The notes: generated from the sequence alone by a model not told the origin. DNA of 64,000 bases from Pachyseris speciosa (GCA_016490735.1 JAEMWC010000075.1:445001-509000); one strand, 5' to 3'; positions 1 to 14,800 are shown, numbered from the stretch's first letter. Translations and numbers: made by a program.

Positions 1-129
1 TCAAAGTAAACAGTCTTCTGCTTGAAATTAAAGCTTGAAATTTCGCGAGTTGGGTGTTGAGCAAACACACTTTCAAAATTTGAAGAAAAATGACAAGTGA
101 TTTTCTGATCGTAGTACTCTTTAATTTAA

Positions 130-925
130 GGGATAATTGCCTGGGGAAACACATACCCTACCAATCTTCAGTCAATTGTTGTCTTGCAAAAGAAAGCTTT
201 TCGAATTATCACTTTTTCAAAGTTCGATGAGCATTCAAGTCCCATATTTAAACAACTAAAAATTGTCAAATTTAGTGATCTTGTTAAATATTTTGTTGCA
301 ATCTTTATGTATAAGTTTCATAATCATCAATTGCCATCGGTTTTTAATGATTTATTTATTCCAGTTGACAAAATTCATAGTCATTATACTCGCTTGGCCT
401 GCAGACAAACTTATTATTTACCTAAACCTCGAACTAATTATGGCCTTTTCAATATACGCTTTCAAGAACCAAATATCTGGAATTTAATCAAAGACAATGT
501 TAAAGCCCTGTCAATGAGGCAGTTTTAAAAGGTTCTAAAAAACAAACGTCTTAATGATTATTAAGACATCTTTTTCTCACATGCTATTTTCTTTGCTTCT
601 AATCAATAATCTTGCTTATTTATATGATGTACATTATATTATAATTATTTTCTAATACTGTGGGTGTTTTTGTGTGTGTGTTTTCTTTTTGTGTTTGTGC
701 CTGTGTTTGTTTTTCTGTGTGTGTTAGTGTATGTTCTTTGTCCGTGTTTTGTTCTACTTGAGTTTCACTAATCTCTTTTTATATCCTGCAATTATTGACC
801 TTCAGGCATTTTTAACTCTTTATAGTTATTTCTGAAGGTCCGTACCTTTTCTTATGTATTAACTTATATAATTTTGTATCAAAGAAAATTCAAGGTACAA
901 TAAAGATGTTGTTGTTGTTGTCATT
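130..925 (+). mobile_element. 5'-truncated CR1/L2-like LINE, 3' end
   Basis: An open frame from about 130 to 528 begins with AWGNTYPTNLQSIVVLQKKA and continues with a low-complexity C-terminal tail. This is the layout of the region after the reverse transcriptase domain in CR1/L2-type LINEs, where a hydrophobic region is followed by an LQxxAxRIIT-like segment. The catalytic RT core is absent, so the copy is 5'-truncated. A long 3' UTR rich in TGTGTT runs to AATAAAGATG and then (TTG)n at about 908-922, which looks like the element's 3' simple-repeat tail. The insertion lies upstream of the first SDAD1 exon seen here. Clade assignment is approximate. Confidence 0.6.
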
Positions 926-990
926 AACTTTTGATACAGATTTCTACTGATTAACATGACAAAAGCAATCTATTGTTTCATTTCACAAGT

Positions 991-1092
991 AAGATAAAAT
1001 ATTTCACTTCTGACCTTTATGGGCTTTAAAACGGCTCACTTGCGGCTCGCTGTTTTAAATGCCCATAAAGGTCTCCCGCTCATATTTTATCT
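991..1092. repeat. Foldback/hairpin element
   Basis: Two arms of about 43 bp (gataaaatatttcac...ttaaaacggc and its imperfect complement ending ...cataaaggtctcccgctcatattttatc) flank a few bases. The structure is a short snapback repeat with no coding content. Confidence 0.6.
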
Positions 1093-2077
1093 ATTACGTA
1101 AAGTGTGGAAATGTTAACACAGACTTGCTGGAAAATAGAGTTAGTGTAGTAAAGGGGACATGTACATATGCCACATGTACCGAATGGGAAATCCAAAACT
1201 TTCTCTTAACTGTACAAACATGCCCTGTACCAATGACATTCAAAAACAAAACAGCTAATAACAAGAAAAAATAATTTTCTTTGCCAATTTGGCAAGTGTA
1301 TTAGGCATTCATTGTTCTTTCTTTTATTGATCTGAGGAATAAATGCATGCTATAAACAGAATAATAACTTGTGATTTTCTACCTGGAGTACTTGATCAGT
1401 AAAGCTTCGAGGCATTTACGGATACAGTGTACCTTGGAAAGTGTACTACTGTACATGTATGCTTGTGTTTGAGTCCCTTAAATTAACTGCAATCCTCACG
1501 TTAACTTGCTATATATTTCCGATAATACTGGTGTAAAGCTACGAGGTAAGCATGCTTTACTGCCGGGCTGTAGCCGATGGATACAAAATACAGCTCTCTA
1601 GTATTCATTTATTAGTTTTCAACGTGTGGCCTCTTGGAAAAACAACAAAAGATGCTCACGCCTCTGTGAAACTACACTGACTGCTGACAATTAAGTAGGG
1701 AAAGTTATAGTGTAAATTCAAAATTTTTACCGAGGCAAGTGCCTCGGTTCACCTCATACTAGCTACGGCCCCGCTTTATTTCTAATTATAGTCCTCAGCG
1801 AAATATCACGGTAATAAATGGAATATGCAATGCAAATTTATGATGGGACATCTATTTAGGTTATCTAAGGCCAGTTTGCAGGCTGCACCTGCAGACAAGT
1901 TTGGAAATTTTGACATTCGTTTTCTTCAGCTGAAACGTAATTTAAAGCAAAGGCAAATGCGACCTACGTTTTCAGGACGAACAACTTGTCCAAGAGTTCA
2001 TACAGCCTTATTTTGTACCAGTGTTACTTTTGTTGACATGTACTGACGTCAAAGTTTCTGAAACTCTGTTTAACCAG
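1093..2077. other. No gene recognised upstream of the first SDAD1 exon
   Basis: I see no convincing exon here. Preceding SDAD1 exons, for roughly the first 260 residues of the usual protein, should lie to the left of the window or be too diverged for me to spot. Short open frames at 1059-1274 and 1825-2046 show no family signature. Confidence 0.5.
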
Positions 2078-5000
2078 ATTGACCAGTCAACAATAAGGAG
2101 GATGCTCCACGCCCAAGGGGTAAACAAGAAAACCATGAAAAAGAAACAGAAAATTGAGAAGGCCATGGCAACGTTTAAAGTAAGTCTTCTGTGTCGTTTT
2201 CTTTCCGGTCCTTTTCATTTTAGTTTTTCATTTTTTTCTTTTTAATGGTCAAGCTTCACGTACATGTAAGTACCTAACCATTAATCAGGTAAGCCCCGTC
2301 CTGTCCGCTAAAAGTATTACTTGGCTCAAGCAAAGATGAAGGGAGAAGCAACGAGAACGAACAAAAACGCCACAAAACAATTCGAAATTCCTTTTAGATT
2401 CCAATAGCTGTAGCTCAGTATTAGGAAGCACCGTCGATTAGTTTGTGGTTTGAAATGACCTCAGTGAAATATGCTAACTATTTACAAACTGCTTACTTGC
2501 TTGTCTGTTTTCAGAAACAAAAGAAGAAACGCAAAAATCCATCTGCTGTAAATTTTTCTGCCCTTCACCTTATTAATGACCCGCAAGGTAAGGGATGAAT
2601 TTGCAAGTGAGATTGTTTCGCCTTATTCAACTGCAATTTGAAAAATTAGTCTATTTAACAATTAGATTATGAACTCGAGATTTCTATCGCGTGATAGCTG
2701 ATGAGGGCACAGCCCGAATCAGCTATCACGCATTGAAATCGAGAGCGAATAATCGAATTGTTTTAGTATAAATCTTCTAGTTGTTCAAAACTAAACAAAT
2801 AAATTATCTAAATCCTCCTCGGAGACACTTCGAAAACGGGAAGAAGCAGCCGCTATTATGTTGACAGCCGCTACTCACTATCTATCACAGAATAGATAGC
2901 GAGCAGCGTAGCCAATCAGAGAACGGCATTCGTGATAGAATGCTAGTAGATTTAGTTTATGATTGTTAGTTTAAATGTGTTAGCGTTCTATCACGAATGC
3001 CGTTCTGTGATTGGCTACGCTACTCGCTAGCAATTCTGTTGTAGATAGCGAGTAGCGGTTGTCAACAAAATGGCGGCCGCATCTCCCGTTCTCCACGTTT
3101 TTGAAGTGTCTGCGAGGAGGATTTAAATAATGATTTATACTAAAACAATTAGATTATGAGCTCGAGATTTCAAAATCTTGAGCTCATAATCTAATTGTTT
3201 TAGATGTGTTGATTTCCCCATAGGTTTTAGCGAACGGTTGTTTAAGCAGCTAGAATCGTCAAAGGAACGGTTTGAAGTGAAAGTGATGATGATGGATCTC
3301 ATATCAAGACTTGTAGGTGTTCACCAGGTCAGTAAATTGCTTTTAATTATTACTTTCGTGTGACATGCCTTTGTAGACTCTCAGCTATGATCCCTTGCTG
3401 AGTTTTAAATCAATAACTTTATACAATCAGTATTAGAACGGTTTTGAGTTGTGTGCCGAAAGTAATTCTCATCTGCTTCAGTTTTTCTTTACTTCGTGTT
3501 GTGATTGGTTGGAAAATCTCGTGCCACTTTCTCAACCAATGAGAAGCGAGAACGAAACCAATCATGAGTTTCAGGCGTGTATTTTCTCGCGCATGGCGCT
3601 TACTGCGTGTAATCGAATTTAGACAGTTATTTTGGTTATTTGTTTGTCTAATTCTCTGTTTGTTGTTGTGATACTGTTGGCTGGTTGTAGACTGCTCACC
3701 GGCTCTGAAATGCGTTTAAAAAATGTGTAAATCTAAATAGTTACCGAGATACTTGGTATAATGTCCGAAGTCGATAATGTTACTTAATAGTCTTTTTGCT
3801 CTTCTTCCACAGCTATTCTTGTTCAATTTTTACCCTTTCATTCAAAGATACTTGCAGCCACATCAAAGAGGTAACAATATGATTAACTCACTGATAGTTG
3901 AAAACGATAACAGTGCTTGAATCCATAGCTGCCAGCTCGAGCGTACTTTTTTTTTCTTTTTTTTTTTGTGTGTGTCTAATGTGATGCCAACATAGCACGT
4001 GCAGCCTTATGCAACGCTGCAGCTACAAATTTGTAGGGCGAAAAAAAACAACAACAATCAAACGGTAAAGTGTCGGTCCGGCTTTTGCAAGAGCAGGAAG
4101 CTTAAGCAATGGCGACGCCATCCGCAACGAAAACGTGTTTTCAAAACATAAATTCACTTTACTTTGGAGCCGTTTTCAATTGAGTGTTGAAAGGAATTCT
4201 AGTTTGCTTTCTAATTTTGCCGCTTTAGATTAGTTCTGTGATTGGTTGGCAAAACTCGCGCCACTTTCGCAACCAAAGAGAAGCAAAACCAATGGCGACT
4301 TGCATGTGCGCATTTTCCCGCGCTTGGCGCCGGTTATATGTAATTGCTTTGTATTCTGATTGGTTCATTGCGCAGTTTGTGTCTGTTGTGATTGGTCAGA
4401 GTAATTACTTATGGTTTTGGCTTTACTACTTTCGGCGATTACTCTAACTCTTTCCACTTGTACTAGAGTGGTTTTCAATTGCGCATCGCAAGTAAATTGC
4501 CCTTGCTTTGGTTTGCATTTCTTCGCTCTGTGATTTGCCAGCAAATCTCGCGCCCTCTTTTTCAACCAATAAGAAGCAAAATCAAAGCCAATCGCGACTT
4601 GCACGCGCGTATTTACTGCGCTTTGCGCCGGCTACTTGTGCTTGCTTGGCATTCTGATTCGCTCATTGCTTGTTTATGTCTGTTGTGATTGGTCAGAGTA
4701 ATTCCGTTGGATTTGGTTTTACAACACTCAGTTGAAAAGCGTTCTATAAGATCGAACAATCCAGTAACTAAATACGTGGTAAAGGCCTTCAGTATGGAAA
4801 TAGAAAGAGAATTACACCGTCATGTGTTTATGCTTTTCCCATAATATCACATTGTTTTTCACGTTGTGTATCAGTGATGTAGTCTTCACTCGTAACTTGA
4901 AAATAAGTGTCTTGCATTTTTCTTGTTCTTTAGAAGTCACTAAACTGCTCACATATTTTGCTCAAGCATGCCACGAACTTGTTCCTCCAGAGGTTTGTAA

Positions 5001-8000
5001 ACGTTCTGTGTAAGGTTATCAGTATTATAACTAATCGATCTTCGGGGTGAGTGTTGTCCTGAGAAGGACTGTTTGTGATGACATTGCATGGTTTCATACC
5101 GTGAGGTACTGAGTCGAGTGCGGACTTTCGCGGACAAATTTAAAAAAAAACAAACATGGCTTCTGCTGTTGCGAAGGAAAAGGTGCCCTCATCACGAGCT
5201 TATTGTTTCAAAAACAAAATGAGGCACAACTCCAGTGCCAATTCGTGGCGGGCATCAAGTTTTTTTGTAATTTGTCCGCCAAAGTCCGCACTCGACCCAG
5301 TACCTCACGGTATGAAACTGGGCAATTGACTGACGTTTCGACAACCAGAGCGGAAGTCATCATCATAGTCAAGTGACTTCCGCTCAGGTTGTTGAAACGT
5401 CAGGACTACACCTGCCCTGGGTTCAAAACCATTTACGATGTTAGCAGTATTGTAAGGTCTAAATCGAAATTTTATTACTAAGATAATGTGTGTTTCCCCA
5501 TTTTGTTTTGTTATCGTTTTGGTGCGCGAGTTGTCTTTGAATTTATTGTAAATCTAAATTTTTCGTTTCAGGTCGTCGAGTCTGGTTTGAAAGCGATTGT
5601 AAATAATTTTGTCACTGAAAGGAACTCCAACGAAGTAATGGCAGTTGGGTAAGTTAGAGATTTCCGAATTATCTTTGGCCTCTTCCTCAAAGCGAGGCCA
5701 GTGCACAACAATTCGTTTGAAAATGAATTTAATTGGCATGTGAATGAAAACTTATTTTCATATGAAAAGATAAGCACCAGGACTCATTTTGAAGAAGAGG
5801 TAATTCGGAAATGACCTATTGTGGATTAACATGACAATATATTTTCATTTCAAGTCGGTAGCTCCGAAGTTGATTTCGGCAGCCAAGGCTTCCGGCTTAA
5901 ATTTCAGTTGCAAACAAGAACAAAATGTAGGAGACAAAAACGCCTCAAAAACGCCTAAAACAAGGCGAACTCAAAGGCTTGATCCTTTGTATGAGGGTCG
6001 TCACCCCACCCCCTCTCCCCTTCCTTTCTTCGCCAATTTAGTTTGGTTTTCCACTATATAGGGAAACTTTGTTGCATCGCTGTGACTGTAGGCGGGCTTT
6101 ACTAACTGATGTAAAGTACTGTTCGTTGATTGCAGTTTAAATGCTGTCCGAGAGGTGTGTGCTAGATGTCCGCTGGTCATGACAGATGAGCTCTTGCAAG
6201 ATCTAGCGCAGTACAAGACGTCTAAAGATAAAAGTAAGCGTTACTTGTCCGTGAACCTTAAAATTGCCCACATATTGCCCACATATGGAATCGTTTACCA
6301 GATGTCGCCAAATCCCTGACCACTTTAGCACAATTTCGTGCTCCCCTGAATAATGTTAAATTTAAAGGGTGCCAGTGTATGAACTGTATATAATTTTATC
6401 TATTTTTACACTTTTACATACTCTTGATGTACGTAATAGTTAGCTTTTTATATTAATTTTGTATGTGCATAATTCACAATTTACCTTGTTTTATAATTTT
6501 AGTTTGTCGAGCGATTTTAACATGAGCCTCTGGCTCGGAAGATTGTGCAAACACTTCCCACGTTCTTCGACATTAAATAAATTATTCTATTCTATTCTAT
6601 TCTATTCTATTCTATTCTATTCTATTCTATTCTATTCTATTCTAGGCTAGTCTAGTCTAGTCTAAATGCTTTTTGCCCATCGACGTAGGTCGGACGTATC
6701 AGCCCAGTTTCGTTTGCTCTGTAGGAGAGCTGGATCCCTCAGTGATAGATTTCTTGTATTAATATCACGCAGAGTATTTGTTCCAGTAAAATCATACATT
6801 ATATTTCCTGCTATGAACTTAGCTGGCAATTAATAATGAGATTTGCCCAACGATAGTTCGACGGCAAGCTTTAGCCCTTCATCAGATAGATTGATGATGC
6901 GGCCTGAAGAAGAGATAGCGTTCAAGACGTCAGCTTTTGAATTTCTTTCTGACCAATCTTACCTTATCAACCCCCACCCCCTTGATTATGCCAGAAATTC
7001 GTAGTCTAGAATACTATAGGGCTTCAAAAATGATAGAGTACTTCCCACCTGCCGTCCCTGGGCCCTTATCTTCGTGCCACTGGATTGAGAAGTTGTGTAT
7101 TTTTTCGTTCCAGGCGTTATGATGGCTGCTCGATCTCTCATACAGTTATTCCGTTCCGTAAATCCAGCACTACTGCGTAAGAAGGACAGGGTGAGAAAGT
7201 TTCTTGTACTCATACATTTACATCAAAATAAGCTTCTTTGATGTCGATGACGTTATCGGTTACATGCATAAATTGTTGCCTGAATAAGATTCGTACCTTT
7301 ATGGTGTACAGAACATTACGCGTCGAACCTCGATTATCCGGACTTGCCGAGACTGGGGTAAATAGTCCGGATAATCGAGAGTCCGGATAATCCAAAATAT
7401 GAATATAAATAAAACAACTGCATGAATCGATTAGTGTACAGTGAACTGTGTGGAATACCTGTAAACTAGCTTGGTGTGCCATTTCACACATGAATAGCTA
7501 AGCATATGACACAATAAACTCGTATCGTATCGTATCGTCGTACAAACGAACTTCATGCAAACGTCTAACACGTTCACTCTTTGGAAGGAAAAAAATGCAA
7601 ACCTGTTTCAAACGCTCTTTTCAACTCCTAACTTAGAAATAAGTCATAATGATAGTTTCTAGGGATCTTCATTGTGCCTTGTTAATATTCATGAAAAATC
7701 TGGGACCAAAGGAAATAGTCTGGATAATCGAGAGGTCTGGATCATCGAGAGGTCTGGATCATCGAGAGGTCTGGATCATCGAGAGGTCTGGATAATCGAG
7801 AGGTCTGGATAATCGAGGGGTCTGGATAATCGAGGTTCGACTGTGCCGATTTTTTTGGTTTGGTGTTTTGTCAAAAGTCCTTTGCTCATTGCAGGGCAAG
7901 CCGACTGAGGAAAGTAAAGACTTTACAGTCAAACAGTATGGTGAGCTGAAGACAACGGACTTCGTTCCTGGAACCGAGGTACCAAAACACAAAAAACAAA

Positions 8001-11000
8001 ATGCCTTTGATGTTAAAGTTTTTGTTTTTGTTTTGTTTTGTTTTGTTGTGTTTGTTTTTATGTTAATTTAAGGTGTATTTACTTTAATTTTGACTCGTTT
8101 GTGGTACTCCTACAAGTAGGAACAAACACTGTTAAAGCGTGCAGACTGGATACGCCAATTGGTTGCATCTCTTGCCGCGCTTGGTGCCGTTGGTGTGTTT
8201 TCCCGCGCTTCAGGGGCATGCGCATTTGTTACCTATTTCCCCGCGTTTGATACCGGTTAAATATTTTCTCGCACCTGGCACACGTGTCATGTTTTCCCGC
8301 GCTTAACATTCGTTACGGGATTTTATCTACGTCTGTTGAGCGCCGTGATTGGTTGAGAGAACTTGAGCGACGCGTGCAACATAGTTAGTCAATGAAATCA
8401 GGTTTGTTTCGAAGAAAGGCAGAAATGATAACTTGGCTTGCAGCCTTTTATCTCGCATCCTAAATTAGCAGCCTTTTTTATGGTTACTGGTGTTTAATTT
8501 TTGTTTATTGCAATGGATTCAAAGAGACAAGAATAAATGCAAATATGGCGATGATAGTGAAGGATGGAGAAGATTGAAACAGATTACAAATGACCTTTTT
8601 GAAAAATTGAGGCTAAACTTTCAAAATCCAAAGACCATGGCATAGCTCCTTTAAATGATGTGATATGAATTCTGATGACCCCCTCATGACAGGTGCTTGA
8701 TGATGACCCCGGGGACGAAAATGACGTCAAGAAGTTAGATCCGAACCAAGGTAGGTTTTTCTCCAAATTATTTATCTTGCAGTTAACGTTTCTGCTCAAT
8801 CAGGAAGGTAGTATAATACAAAGAGTTCGTTCAGCGCGCTACGCAATCACTCTTTACCAAAGAGGGGTTTCTCGAGTACCTCAGTGAAATGGGCCCTTTG
8901 TAGGATGTCAGTCACGTGCTACAAAAACGCCATGCTGGGACGCAAACAACCCACTCGGACTAGACAAACAAAGAATATTACCCATGATTTTAAATGATGT
9001 AAGCTCTTTGTTTGTCTAGTCCCGGTGGGTTGTTTGCGTTTTTGTACCACGTGGCTGACATCCTGCAAAGGGCTCATTGTAGGTTATTGACGGCTTCACA
9101 AACCTTTCTTTGATACTTGCCCATTATGCAAGCTCTTTGGCAATAAGATGTTTTTATCTCGACAAGTCAACGTGGTAACTTGAATAGCTCATGCAGATCT
9201 TGAATTTCACGACGTCGTTTCAGTTGTCCCGCTATCGTGCATAAAAGAAATTCTACGTGACGCAGTAAGGTTCAAAACGGTGGTGCACTAGAAATGTGAA
9301 AACCTAATTGGTTGATGCTATGGAAATTGAGTTCTTTCCTTTGAAGATGTGCACAAAATTGGTCTAAAGGCTTTATTTGCAATAAGTGCGCGTCGATTTA
9401 CTGTAAAAGACTCGAGGTTCCCTTTGATAATGCCTCATCGTGAGGGTTTTCTCCTTTATCAGATGAATGGGAAAGTGATGATGATGATGACGATGACGAC
9501 GACGAGGATGAATGGATGGACGTTTATCATTCTTCAGATGAGGCGGAAGTGGTAATAAGTGAAACGAAAGTTTTTAAAAGAGATTGCAAACAGGTCACAT
9601 AGAAAAAAACACGCCGATGCACGCGTCCCGCAGGAGTGTGTTAGAGTCAAGCGTCTGCACTGATCTTTTCTCTTGAAATTCGAAAGTGCTTTATCGTCAG
9701 GTCTCATAGCAAAGAGGTCATTCAACGGCGACCTCTTTCATTTCTGAAGCATTTGCAGTCTAATATGCTATCTCGAATAACTTGAACACCAACTGTACCT
9801 TTCCAAAAAGGGCTCATTTACTTGAAAAAAAATCGACCTTACTCAAAAGAATCTTCTCCACCTTACGGAAAGATTTTGCAGCGCTTCTTGTCAATGGTGA
9901 TAATAATTCTAGAATGATGAAAAATCACCTGTTTTGTTTAGTTCTGAACATTTTCCGTTTTCCTGGAATCTTCTCAGTAGTTTTACTTTAAACGAATTTT
10001 TGGATCCGTTCCGTGAAAGTGTCTATGAATATCGCTTCATTCCATCGGGGCTTTCAACGCGCATGATTTCTTTCCTTAAAATGCGCATAAATGGAGCTTC
10101 AAAATAAACTGAATAGATGTTTTGCTTGTTCTCTTATTTAGGATGAAGATGATGACGACAACGAAGAGAACAAGGAGGCTGAAGAAGAAGATTTGAAAGC
10201 CAAAGCGGCGAGAATAAGCCAAACACGGGTAAGAAAATTAATTCCTCTACAGTGTAAAAGTAGCTTGGTTGGGGAATTTTAGTTTCACGGTGACTGCGGA
10301 AATACAGGTAGAGCAAAAAGACAGTTGATGTGTTTTAGTTGTCATCGTAAACCCTTAGTTATTTGATAATGTAATTTCATGTGAAAGGAATGAAGGAGTG
10401 GAAGAAAGTTGTTTTCGTTTTTTGCTTTTTGTTTTGTCTGTTTTTGTTGTTGTTGCTGCTGTTGTTTCAGTCTTCAGTGGTTCTTTTATCTACTCAAATT
10501 GGAGATAAGATCGCTTATGATTTCTAGCAGTTCATCTGAGCTATTATTGTGGCTATTTTTTGGGCACTTTACACTAAAACCTTACACTAAAGACCCTGCC
10601 CCCTCCTTCCCTCCTTTTTCCCCTATGCGATGTTGACTTCATACATTTGATCGTTTCACCCCCTGTCAATATTGGTCGGGGAGGGGGGGGGGGGGGGTGA
10701 TTCTGCAATGGTGAAACTTAAGAAAAGACCAACATGTTGTGCGTGCAAAATTATAACGATATGACAAATGTCAAATGTGCATTCTACGAAAGTGTCACAA
10801 GAGGTTTTGGTCAGACCATTTCTGCGTCATTTCCTCAATGCCCCGTGAATCCATTGGGAGTTTATCTATGGCGTAGAATCGTACCCCCTTCTCTACCATC
10901 TTGGTTAACTACAAAAGATTATTAATTTATTTATTTCATTCTCATATTTATTTCAGCTTCTCACAGACGAAGATTTCAAAAAGATTCGGCTACGTGAAGC

Positions 11001-11845
11001 AGCTCGTCTAATTGATCCGAAAGCGGGCAAAAAGCGAAAAAGAGGAGCCGATAATACAACGTCCTCGGAGAGGTAAGTTATTTTATTGGAGCCACCGCAA
11101 GTAGATTAGTGCTCCTTTATCCACTAACATTGGGAAATAAGCCTCTTGCCTGCAAGTGACATTGAAAATTGCCGTTCGCATTAAAGTTTCTTTCTAAACA
11201 GAGTTTTTACGAGGTGTCAAGTGACTGACCCCGTCCCGAAAACCTTATTTCGAGGGCCCCTCCCTTTTCCTTTCTCCTTTCTCCTTTTTTTGTTTTGTTT
11301 TCTCGTCGTCGTCGTCATCATCATCATCATTATCATCATCATCATCATCATCATTATTATTATTTTGTTTTGCACGCTGTCAAAAGGAGAAAATACATCG
11401 CACAAACTGAAATTTGAACCCCAAAGCTGTTATTTTAGCTGAGGCTGCGGTGCAAGTTATTTAAATGAGAGATGCAAACGAGTCGAATAGTTGTGAAGAG
11501 TACAATCACCTGGAACGTCAAAACCGTTGATAGCTGTAAAGTCACTTGTCGCGAAACTTGGTGTATAACCCAGGTACTGAGAATTGCCTATGTTACTTTT
11601 TTGTTATACAGAGGAGAGTTAATTTCTGTAGGCGACATTGAGAACATCCACAAGAAGAGAAAACACGACAAGGAATCAAGGCTGGAAACTGTGCTCGTGA
11701 GTAAAACAGTATTATGTTTCTGGTCCACATTTGAGAAGAAGACACACATTTGAGATAGAAGATACCTCGGTTTCCAGTTTTTGCAAGTACCGGAGAACAC
11801 TGTACATTCTTTTTGTCATTTGATCAAGTCTAGTTTAGAGTTGTT

Positions 11846-11889
<44 letters not shown>

Positions 11890-14800
11890 GACGTTAGTAG
11901 GTTGGAGAGGGAGGGAAGGGGGTTCGGGGTCGGGGGGGGGGGGGGTTGGATTCCTAACTGGAACAATACTTGTGGCTTTGCTACAGTGCCTTTGATTGGT
12001 CAGTCGTTTGGATTGTGAGCAATTGCCATTAAGAAACAGAGTAGACTTTAATTATATTTCTTCTCTGCATAAAAGAGACATAAAGAAACCATTAAGGGCT
12101 ATTACCTTTAGTGGCCTTTCTCTTTTGAGTTGGGTAGGAGCGCTGAGGTTAAATATGGTCTAAATGCGGTTGTCTCGTGCGTCCTTACAAGCTACTAAGA
12201 TAATATAAGTTAAGATAAGATAACTTTATTTTAACACGGTAAAATTCATCAGTAAAATTTTACAAAATCCTATGCCTAATTACAACTTTGTCTAGGAATT
12301 AATTACTAAAAATAAACTGCTTTACATGAATGCCGTGTCTGAGAAAAGAGTACAGTTGCTAAGTTTATAAAGGAAAGCGTCAAGGGACTCTGCTTGCCGT
12401 ACATCATAAGGTAAGCTATTCCACAGTACCGCATCGCTAAAGTTTAAACTGTTTTTGAGAAAATTAGTGCGGGGCAAAGGAACAGTAAGTTTGTTCACAG
12501 TGTCTCTCAGAGAATAGCTTACACCATTTCGTAATGTAAATAGATTGCTTAGATAGACGGGCTTTCTGCATCTGCCTTTGAATGCTTAGTCTTCGCCAGC
12601 CAAGTTTGGCGAATAAATCATCCACGTTAGAGTCAAAGCTGGAAAAAGTCAACACACGAGCAGCGCGGTTTTGTAGTTTCTGCAATTTATTTAAGAGCGT
12701 TATATTACAAGAATCCCAAACAACACTGCAGTAATTGAAATGCGGCAAAGCTAAAAAAAAAGACAGAGTGTAGAGTCGCTGGAGGGACAAAAGAACGGAT
12801 ACGTTTTAGTGCCTCAACACCAGATGAAATTTTCTAAGATAGCTGGTCAATGTGAGTATTCCAAGTATTCCCATTCAGTCTATAATTTACTCTTGGGAGT
12901 ACATTCAGGCTAATGGAGAGCGATATTTTTGTTCACATGAAGTAAGAACTGAGCGTGAAAGTTGAATAAACTGATCAGTTTGCAATTATTAAAAACGTTT
13001 GTGACTATGTGACTATGACTATGTATAGCTAGACCTTGCACGGATTGACAGTAATAATTTACTTCGTCTGAGCTGTACCGGTATGCGCGCCTCCTATGGG
13101 GTGTGGTGAAGGGTCCCTTTACGGGGTGGAAATTCTGTCTGTTGTTTCAAGTGTGATTAACGCACATGTCATCGGCTTCCCCGTGGGTCGACCCCCGGGC
13201 TAACCAGGGGGAATGTAAAATCAGTCAAGCAAACTTGAGGAATGTCCCCGAGGAGTCGGGGAATCTTGCATGACAAAGTCCCCTGGGTGAGGTGTCTCTC
13301 CCCCTGACATCCTGTACAAACTCGTGATTTCCCCACCCCCTAATCTTTGATCGTAAAAGAATGTCGTTTTTACCCCTCCCCTCGGGCAAAGAATCCCATC
13401 CATCTCTTTGCATTCCCCCACATGTCTCCCTGGTTGGCCCAGGGGTCGACCCCACAGGGAAACCGATGACATGTGCACTACGCATTGGTGATCTTTCAAT
13501 AGGGCATCTGCTTTTGCCCTTTTCGAATCAAAATTAGAAAGCTTTTATAGCCTCAATTCCTTGTAACGTAGGCTTTAACTTTGCTAAATCATATGCGATA
13601 TTTTCGTCCAACAAATTCCAGGAGCTTGGTGGAGTGAAAATTTATGTTGTTCATGTTGTTCATATTCAATAACCTGGCTGAGAGTTGTGTCATTTGAGTT
13701 GTGACAGTTTATTTATCTTGCTAGGAAATGGCAGGAAATTCAACCCCTACCTCCAATGTGCGATTTCTAAGTTGTGAGGAGCCAGTGGTTAATTTCGGTT
13801 TGTTTGGCACCAAAGTGGCGCCCGTTCGACAGTGGCGGTTTGCATGAAGTCGCATTTCTTGTCTGAAAATGTAATAGGATTTACAGCTTAAAAAAGGCTC
13901 TGTCGCTACGTGTAACTAAAAGTTGAAGATCAACGCTGTATACTATCTACGAACACAGAAAGTGTTGACAATAACCTTTCTACTTCTTTATTTCAAGTTG
14001 CATTTGAACCCGGGGGGGGGGGAGGGAGTACTCCCAGAATAATTGGGTAGGGGTGTGCGGCCCGCTTCCTGAAACCCTTACCCTATTTCAGACCAAAATC
14101 TGCGATTTTCCCTACCCTATTTCAGACCTTTGTCTTGTTGATGGTCTTATTGCCTGATGATGAAGAAGTAGCGTCTTCTAAAACAACATACTCAATTCAG
14201 GAATAGAGTGCACAAACCATACCCTATTTCAGACCAAAATGATTAAAATTGAAACCCTATTTCAGACCAAAACGGCTTAAACACCATACCCTTCAGGGCC
14301 GCACATACCTATCTAGCCCATATAAGGGAATACCCCACCCCCGGGCATTTGAACTGCGCGATTACCTGGTACGTTGAGGTTCAATTACTCTCGCTCCTCA
14401 GAAAGATGCAGAGAATCATGAATTTAAGTTAAATCCCTTATCCGCTATATCTCTGTATGCGCATTCAGGAAAACTTGTGGCCTTGGGTGGTCTGTGCCCT
14501 CTCAAAGCTTTAATAAATAGCATCACGTTCTGAGATCTTATCCGAGGTCTTTGTGAGTCTGCGGATTTTCTCACGCGCGTGACGGTTTATCTGTGAGAAG
14601 CTTAGTTTTGTTTGCATTTCTCCCGGACACGTTTTTTAAAGTTCTGCTAGCCACGGTTTTGGCGAGATATGAAACTACGACTCGAGTACGTGGATTAAGA
14701 CTTCCTGTAGATGAACAAGTGGCACGCGATATGGACTCGCGAGAAACACGCGGGGACTTCAGGACACGTACTGAGTACCCGCGATTGTTCTCTGAAGAAA

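Noticed and set aside
6870..6900. cttcatcagat...ttcgac, hammerhead-like on the - strand
   Set aside because: The GAAA box is altered (GAAC) and the required stems do not form; no PLE nearby.
13221..13499. Overlapping 86-92-residue - strand frames
   Set aside because: They lie wholly within a MITE whose TIRs explain the sequence.
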